37,531 nucleotides of DNA from Planctomycetaceae bacterium (GTDB lineage Bacteria > Planctomycetota > Planctomycetia > Pirellulales > Pirellulaceae), in contig PBTE01000172.1 in NCBI GenBank assembly GCA_002726515.1, positions 1 through 37,531 on the forward strand, in the 5' to 3' direction. The notes under the pieces are model-generated. The model did not search any database. It saw only the letters and a list, made by a program, of their open reading frames with translations, and was not told the DNA's origin. The position numbers and the translations under genes are program-made. The first letter of the stretch is position 1; every line of letters starts with the position of its first letter. This document shows positions 33,821-37,531 of this stretch, in pieces.

Positions 33821-35146
33821 TTAAAGAACGTATCCGTGCCGATATTCGCGTTTCACAATCGACTCCAACTCCGGCGCGTTCGACGGCTTGAGATTCGCTG
33901 CATCCCATTCAATCTTCTTCCCTGTCCCCTCAGCCGCTGCCCAAACAGCCAAGTTCCCCAGGAGGATATTCTCCGTCAGTGGACCAGCATATTCCGGGAA
34001 GTTGGATACCGCCGGAGGACCACCGTCAATCGCCCTGATCCATTCTTCGAAATGCCCCGGTGACTCAACGAAATCGACGTCCGCGGGGTCCTCAATACCT
34101 CCCAGTAGCTGATACGTTTCTGCATAGTCGCCCGGCGAAAACAAAGTTCCCTTTTCGCCCACGACCAGGCAGCCGGAAGTCTTCGTTTGCTCAACTCCTT
34201 GAAAAAGGTGCTGAGGCGGGCGTTTACCTCCGTCATACCATGTGAATTTTATGGGTGGGCGACCATGACGTTCGGGAAACTCGAAATCAATGACAGCCCA
34301 ACTGGGATAGGTCTCGCCATTGTGGGTTGAAGTTTCCGCCTGGATGGATGTCGGATCTTTCAAATCCAGCGCCATGAACGGCATGTTCACGGTGTGACAG
34401 GCCATGTCGCCAAGAGCACCTGTTCCGAAATCCCAAAATCCGCGCCACTTCTCGGGGTGATACGCCGGGTGATAGGCGCGAAATGGCGACGGGCCGATCC
34501 ACTGATCCCAATGCAGCCATTTGGGAACCGGCATTTTTTCCTGCGGGCGATCGATCCCTTGCGGCCAGATCGGGCGATTGGTCCAGACATGGACCTCGCT
34601 GACTTTACCCAGAGCACCCTGCTGAATCACTGCAGCTGCCCTGCGTAATCCTGTGTTTGCCGTACCCTGATTTCCCATCATGGTGGCAACGCCGTTTTCT
34701 TGCGCCAACTCACTGAGAACCCGCGCCTCATGAATCGACTGCGTCATCGGCTTCTGTACAAAACAGTGTTTCTTATTGCGCAGCGCGATGGCGGCTGCTG
34801 GAGCGTGATTGTGGTCCGGCGTGCTGACCGTCACAGCGTCGACCTCGTCACCCAACTCATCCAACATGGTGCGATAATCAAAGTATTTCTTAGCTTCTGG
34901 GAAACGCGCTGCTTTTTTCGCCAGGCCCCGCTCGTCAACATCACAGATTGCAACAACTTTTCCCATACGACCGCAGTCGTTAGAATCACTGTCCCCTTTG
35001 CCGCTGACTCCGATGCAGGCAAACTGTATCTGTGCATTGGGCGATTCACTTCGAGCTACTTCACTCGAGTTGGAAACCCAATAGCCCACCCCGGTCGCCG
35101 CACTTAACTTAAGAAAATCACGACGAGATTTATTTTTCTTTAGCAT
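33821..35146 (-). CDS. Tat-exported Gfo/Idh/MocA family oxidoreductase
   Basis: A 441-residue protein. It starts with a twin-arginine signal (S7-R-R-D-F-L-K-L-S-A-A). A Rossmann domain follows with I-Q-F-A-C-I-G-V-S-G-K-G, V-A-I-C-D-V-D, D-A-V-T-V-S-T-P-D-H-N-H and V-Q-K-P-M-T-Q-S, the family 'EKP' site here carrying Q. The second domain has W-D-F-G-T-G-A-L-G-D-M-A-C-H, common in planctomycete members that act in the periplasm with tightly bound NAD(P). Relatives oxidise or reduce sugars and cyclitols, or hydrolyse glycosides by an oxidative route. ATG 35146 is used (an in-frame TTG lies one codon upstream). It is divergent from the LRR lipoprotein gene. Confidence 0.88.
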   Translation of the reverse strand: MLKKNKSRRDFLKLSAATGVGYWVSNSSEVARSESPNAQIQFACIGVSGKGDSDSNDCGRMGKVVAICDVDERGLAKKAARFPEAKKYFDYRTMLDELGDEVDAVTVSTPDHNHAPAAAIALRNKKHCFVQKPMTQSIHEARVLSELAQENGVATMMGNQGTANTGLRRAAAVIQQGALGKVSEVHVWTNRPIWPQGIDRPQEKMPVPKWLHWDQWIGPSPFRAYHPAYHPEKWRGFWDFGTGALGDMACHTVNMPFMALDLKDPTSIQAETSTHNGETYPSWAVIDFEFPERHGRPPIKFTWYDGGKRPPQHLFQGVEQTKTSGCLVVGEKGTLFSPGDYAETYQLLGGIEDPADVDFVESPGHFEEWIRAIDGGPPAVSNFPEYAGPLTENILLGNLAVWAAAEGTGKKIEWDAANLKPSNAPELESIVKREYRHGYVL

Positions 35147-35369
35147 CAATCATTTCCCAACGTTAAAACAAACAAGAACCCGTGAACCACTGATTTTGGA
35201 TCGACTCTGCAAGTAATTCTACCCGCCACATGGAAAAAATGGAATCGGATATTTCCCACAATTTCCACGTCTATCGTTGTGCTGAAACCCTTCTTGATCC
35301 CCGTCGTCACAAAACGCAACCGGTTCTGAAAATCATTGCCCATGACAACCGTCCGGAGAAACACCCAAC

Positions 35370-36680
35370 ATGGAACGTGCCATCTACCATCCAATGGCCC
35401 TTTGCCTCATATGGCTGCTGATTGTCGGTTGCCAACCGAGCCTGGAAACAGCCGATCAACAAAACGAAAAGACCTCCACGGTGGTGTCGGAAACGCAGGC
35501 TCCGGCCGACGATCCCCAAATCGTTGCCGTGCTGGACAATCGCAATGCAAACCTGGTGCTTAACGCCACCGGGAACATCGAAAGCGTCACCCTTCAATCC
35601 GATCCTTCGGATACGGATCTGGCCAACCTCCACCAACTCGCCGCTCTGAAAACCCTAACCTTGTTCGGTCGCGGCATCACCGACCACGGACTGGTATCGA
35701 TTGGAAAAATCGCTTCTCTCCAAACACTCCGGATGGAGAAAACAGAGCATACGGATGAAGGTTTGGCACATCTGAAGAAACTGCCTCGTCTCCAAACGAT
35801 CAGTCTGTCCTTGACAAACATTTCCGATGACGGTCTCAAACACCTGGTCGAAATTCCAACGCTGGAACGAATCGTTCTGTTAAGAACCAAAGTCACTGAT
35901 GCCGGCATGCAAATTCTCAAGGCAGCCAAAAACAGAATTGCCCTACTGGATCTGCGGGACACGTTGGTTTCCGATGCCGGCCTGGCCCACATCGGTGAAA
36001 TGACAAATCTAAAATCCCTCAAGTTTTCCACAGCAAGGGTGGGTGACAACGGTATCTCGCATTTAGAAGGCTTAACCAGACTCAAATCATTGGCACTGGA
36101 CGGCTCCGATTTGAGTGATGAAGGCATGAAATCAATCGGAAAAATAACAAGCCTCGAAGAATTGACTTTGTCCGGATGCTTTGTGACTGACGAAGGAATC
36201 CATTCAATTACAGGACTGAAAAAACTGAAGAATCTTCGCTTGCGCGGTACCATTGTTACCGATGACGGCATGGAGCAGATCAAATCCTTTACAGAATTAA
36301 GAACGCTCGACCTCAGCGAAACCGCGATCGGAGACCGTGGAGCCGTACACCTTGCCGCATTGACCAACTTGGAATCCCTCAACCTCTGGTTCACATTGAT
36401 TACTGACGAAGGAGTGGCCCATGTGTCCGGACTCACCAATCTCACCTGGCTGAATCTCGACAAGACCCAAATCACCGATGGAAGTATTGCACATTTGCAG
36501 CCGCTGAAGAAATTGGAGTTCTTGCACCTGGGATCCAATCGTCTGACAGACACGGCTTTGGATGGAATTGGAAAGCTGACACAGATTCAGGATTTATACC
36601 TTACCTTTTGCCAAGGCATTTCTCCGAAAGGTCGTGAACGCCTGCAGGCGGACCTACCCGACACAAACATCCGGTTCTGA
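35370..36680 (+). CDS. Leucine-rich repeat lipoprotein
   Basis: A 436-residue protein with a lipoprotein signal: hydrophobic 10-19 and L-I-V-G-C21. A low-complexity linker (about 25-50) leads to about fifteen LRR units with a period of roughly 24 residues. Each carries a T/S-D-x-G-L/M-x-x-L/I motif (T-D-H-G-L, T-D-E-G-L, S-D-D-G-L, T-D-A-G-M and so on) followed by L-x-x-L-x-L-x-x-T. This is the RI-like/cysteine-containing LRR type common in planctomycetes. It is expected to sit in a membrane facing the periplasm or surface and bind proteins. No enzymatic domain is visible. ATG 35370 is used; an ATG at 35394 leaves a shorter signal. Confidence 0.88.
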   Translation: MERAIYHPMALCLIWLLIVGCQPSLETADQQNEKTSTVVSETQAPADDPQIVAVLDNRNANLVLNATGNIESVTLQSDPSDTDLANLHQLAALKTLTLFGRGITDHGLVSIGKIASLQTLRMEKTEHTDEGLAHLKKLPRLQTISLSLTNISDDGLKHLVEIPTLERIVLLRTKVTDAGMQILKAAKNRIALLDLRDTLVSDAGLAHIGEMTNLKSLKFSTARVGDNGISHLEGLTRLKSLALDGSDLSDEGMKSIGKITSLEELTLSGCFVTDEGIHSITGLKKLKNLRLRGTIVTDDGMEQIKSFTELRTLDLSETAIGDRGAVHLAALTNLESLNLWFTLITDEGVAHVSGLTNLTWLNLDKTQITDGSIAHLQPLKKLEFLHLGSNRLTDTALDGIGKLTQIQDLYLTFCQGISPKGRERLQADLPDTNIRF

Positions 36681-36796
36681 GCGACCCTCGAAAAGCGGCT
36701 CCGGAACACCGCCAGAAACATTCCCTGCAAATCTGTACGGCGCACGAACGATTCATTTTCGCTGGAATACCTGATCGAACTCGGTCCAGGGACAAC

Positions 36797-36826
36797 ATTC
36801 TTTGCCTCACAATTCTTTGCCTCACA
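36797..36826. repeat. Exact 15-bp tandem duplication in the pseudopilin gene leader
   Basis: The unit ATTCTTTGCCTCACA occurs twice without gap (36797-36811 and 36812-36826), 70 bases upstream of the DUF1559 start. It duplicates the TTGCCT hexamer that may serve as a -35 box. Confidence 0.9.
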
Positions 36827-36844
36827 GACGCCGTATGCTAGACT
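36817..36844 (+). promoter_or_regulatory. Candidate promoter of the DUF1559 gene
   Basis: TTGCCT (36817-36822), a 16-base spacer and TAGACT (36839-36844), located 52 bases before ATG 36896. The -35 lies in the second copy of the tandem duplication. Matched by eye only. Confidence 0.35.
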
Positions 36845-36895
36845 GAACAACTGAAGTCTCGCTCGCCCCTTCCATTTCTCACCGGAGAGCGTTTG

Positions 36896-37531
36896 ATGCT
36901 CACTCTGAAATACCGCGCTGGATTCACACTGGTTGAACTCCTGGTGGTGATGGCCGTCATCGCGATACTGATTGCGTTGTTGTTACCCGCGGTGCAGATG
37001 GCGCGTGAAGCAGCCAATCGTGTTCAGTGCGCAAACAACATCAAGCAGCAGGTGACCGCGGTTCATAACTACGCCACCGCGAACGACAGCGAGTTCCCTG
37101 AACTGGCGCGAATGACCTGGACATGCACGTCGAGTCTTTATCACACGCTGCTGCCGTTTTTGGAACGACAAGCCCTGTATGACGAAACCGTGCAGCATTG
37201 CGACATATCTGAAGAGACGATTATGTGGCACATGCCGAGAAAGACACCAATCCCCGGGCACCCGGAAATCGGGGTCACGCTCGAAGAGCAGCAGGCCAAA
37301 GGGTTCTGGAACACCCTGGGATACATGTCTGCCTACCGCTGTCCGACCGATCCTCGCAGTCAGCGAGATGGCGGGATGCATATGAGCTACGCCGCCAATT
37401 ACCTGTTGCTGGGACACAACCGTGCGCATGAAGGGAAACCTACGGACCACGGATGGTGTTATTGGAGATGTGGCCCCTGGCGCAGCTGGAAGAGTTACTA
37501 CACGATAGACACGGTCCCGGATGGAAACTCC
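36896..37531 (+). CDS. DUF1559 pseudopilin-like protein, 5' part (runs off the window)
   Basis: ATG 36896 follows GGAGAG by 7 bases. The frame stays open to the end of the window (212 codons). The N-terminus is a type IV prepilin signal: a short basic leader, cleavage after G9, then F10-T-L-V-E14[11 protein letters not shown], with the fifth-residue glutamate, then [14 protein letters not shown]. Next comes the DUF1559 (SBP_bac_10) region: [31 protein letters not shown] and M-S-Y-A-A-N-Y. Such proteins occur in large numbers in planctomycete genomes; they are thought to be exported through a type II/IV-like machinery and their role is unclear. Full-length members have about 300-350 residues, so roughly a third is missing. 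Confidence 0.9.
   Translation, partial: MLTLKYRAGFTLVELLVVMAVIAILIALLLPAVQMAREAANRVQCANNIKQQVTAVHNYATANDSEFPELARMTWTCTSSLYHTLLPFLERQALYDETVQHCDISEETIMWHMPRKTPIPGHPEIGVTLEEQQAKGFWNTLGYMSAYRCPTDPRSQRDGGMHMSYAANYLLLGHNRAHEGKPTDHGWCYWRCGPWRSWKSYYTIDTVPDGNS

Noticed and set aside
33528-33908. 126-codon minus-strand ORF between the lipoprotein and oxidoreductase genes
   Set aside because: It overlaps the end of the oxidoreductase gene in another frame and shows no domain or start signal; the 297-bp gap (33524-33820) otherwise holds nothing I recognise.
35594-36553. 319-codon minus-strand ORF opposite the LRR gene
   Set aside because: It is fully antisense to a gene with clear lipobox and LRR repeats, and its serine/arginine-rich product shows no recognisable domain; the long frame follows from the repetitive codons.
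1-37531. CRISPR arrays, tRNA/rRNA genes, insertion sequences, phage genes
   Set aside because: No regularly spaced repeats, no cloverleaf-like sequence and no transposase, integrase or phage protein were recognised on either strand.

Overview
The window looks like chromosomal DNA of a planctomycete, probably from the Pirellulales/Planctomycetales side of the phylum. This is inferred from gene families, not from a marker gene. The families are paired PSD1-type (DUF1549/DUF1553) and DUF1501 genes, a DUF1559 pseudopilin, Tat-exported Gfo/Idh/MocA oxidoreductases, small lipoproteins with LxGC lipoboxes, LRR proteins of the 'TDxGL' type and a GH106 rhamnosidase. No rRNA, tRNA, CRISPR array, transposase or phage gene was recognised. 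Genes lie on both strands in short operons.

Layout. (1) 1-1899: end of a PSD1 gene followed by its DUF1501 partner. (2) 1985-7034: a membrane GT-C glycosyltransferase with a TPR tail, a TPR/GT41 (O-GlcNAc-transferase-like) protein, and a zinc-ribbon SAM methyltransferase overlapping it by 8 bases. This is a candidate protein-glycosylation block. (3) 7222-11316: a second PSD1/DUF1501 pair, arranged divergently. (4) 11442-17711: small-molecule metabolism. On the minus strand are an M20 amidohydrolase and a DapA-family lyase/aldolase. On the plus strand are a hydantoinase-A N-terminal remnant, a D-threonine-aldolase/D-serine-dehydratase-like PLP enzyme, a hexapeptide acyltransferase, a tiny membrane ORF with an in-frame TGA, and a GldA-like dehydrogenase. 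(5) 17908-25000: a Tat-exported putative glycoside hydrolase, an HTTM membrane protein, a membrane-anchored SGNH hydrolase and a second GT-C glycosyltransferase. (6) 25168-32921: a rhamnose locus with a RhaT-like transporter diverging from a 1352-residue GH106 alpha-L-rhamnosidase, a secreted double-cyclase-domain protein and L-rhamnose mutarotase (rhaM). (7) 33125-37531: a small lipoprotein, a Tat-exported Gfo/Idh/MocA protein, an LRR lipoprotein and a DUF1559 pseudopilin cut by the window end.

How the genes fit together. Region 6 is the clearest functional unit: polysaccharide-linked rhamnose is released by the GH106 enzyme, its anomers are interconverted by RhaM, and it is imported by the RhaT homologue. 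The fused, metal-motif-degenerate double cyclase between the GH106 gene and rhaM is the most unusual protein in the window. Region 2 could decorate proteins or surface glycans. Region 4 mixes amide hydrolysis, aldol/lyase chemistry and PLP chemistry with a broken hydantoinase gene, which suggests a decayed or reshuffled amino-acid/hydantoin-type catabolic island.
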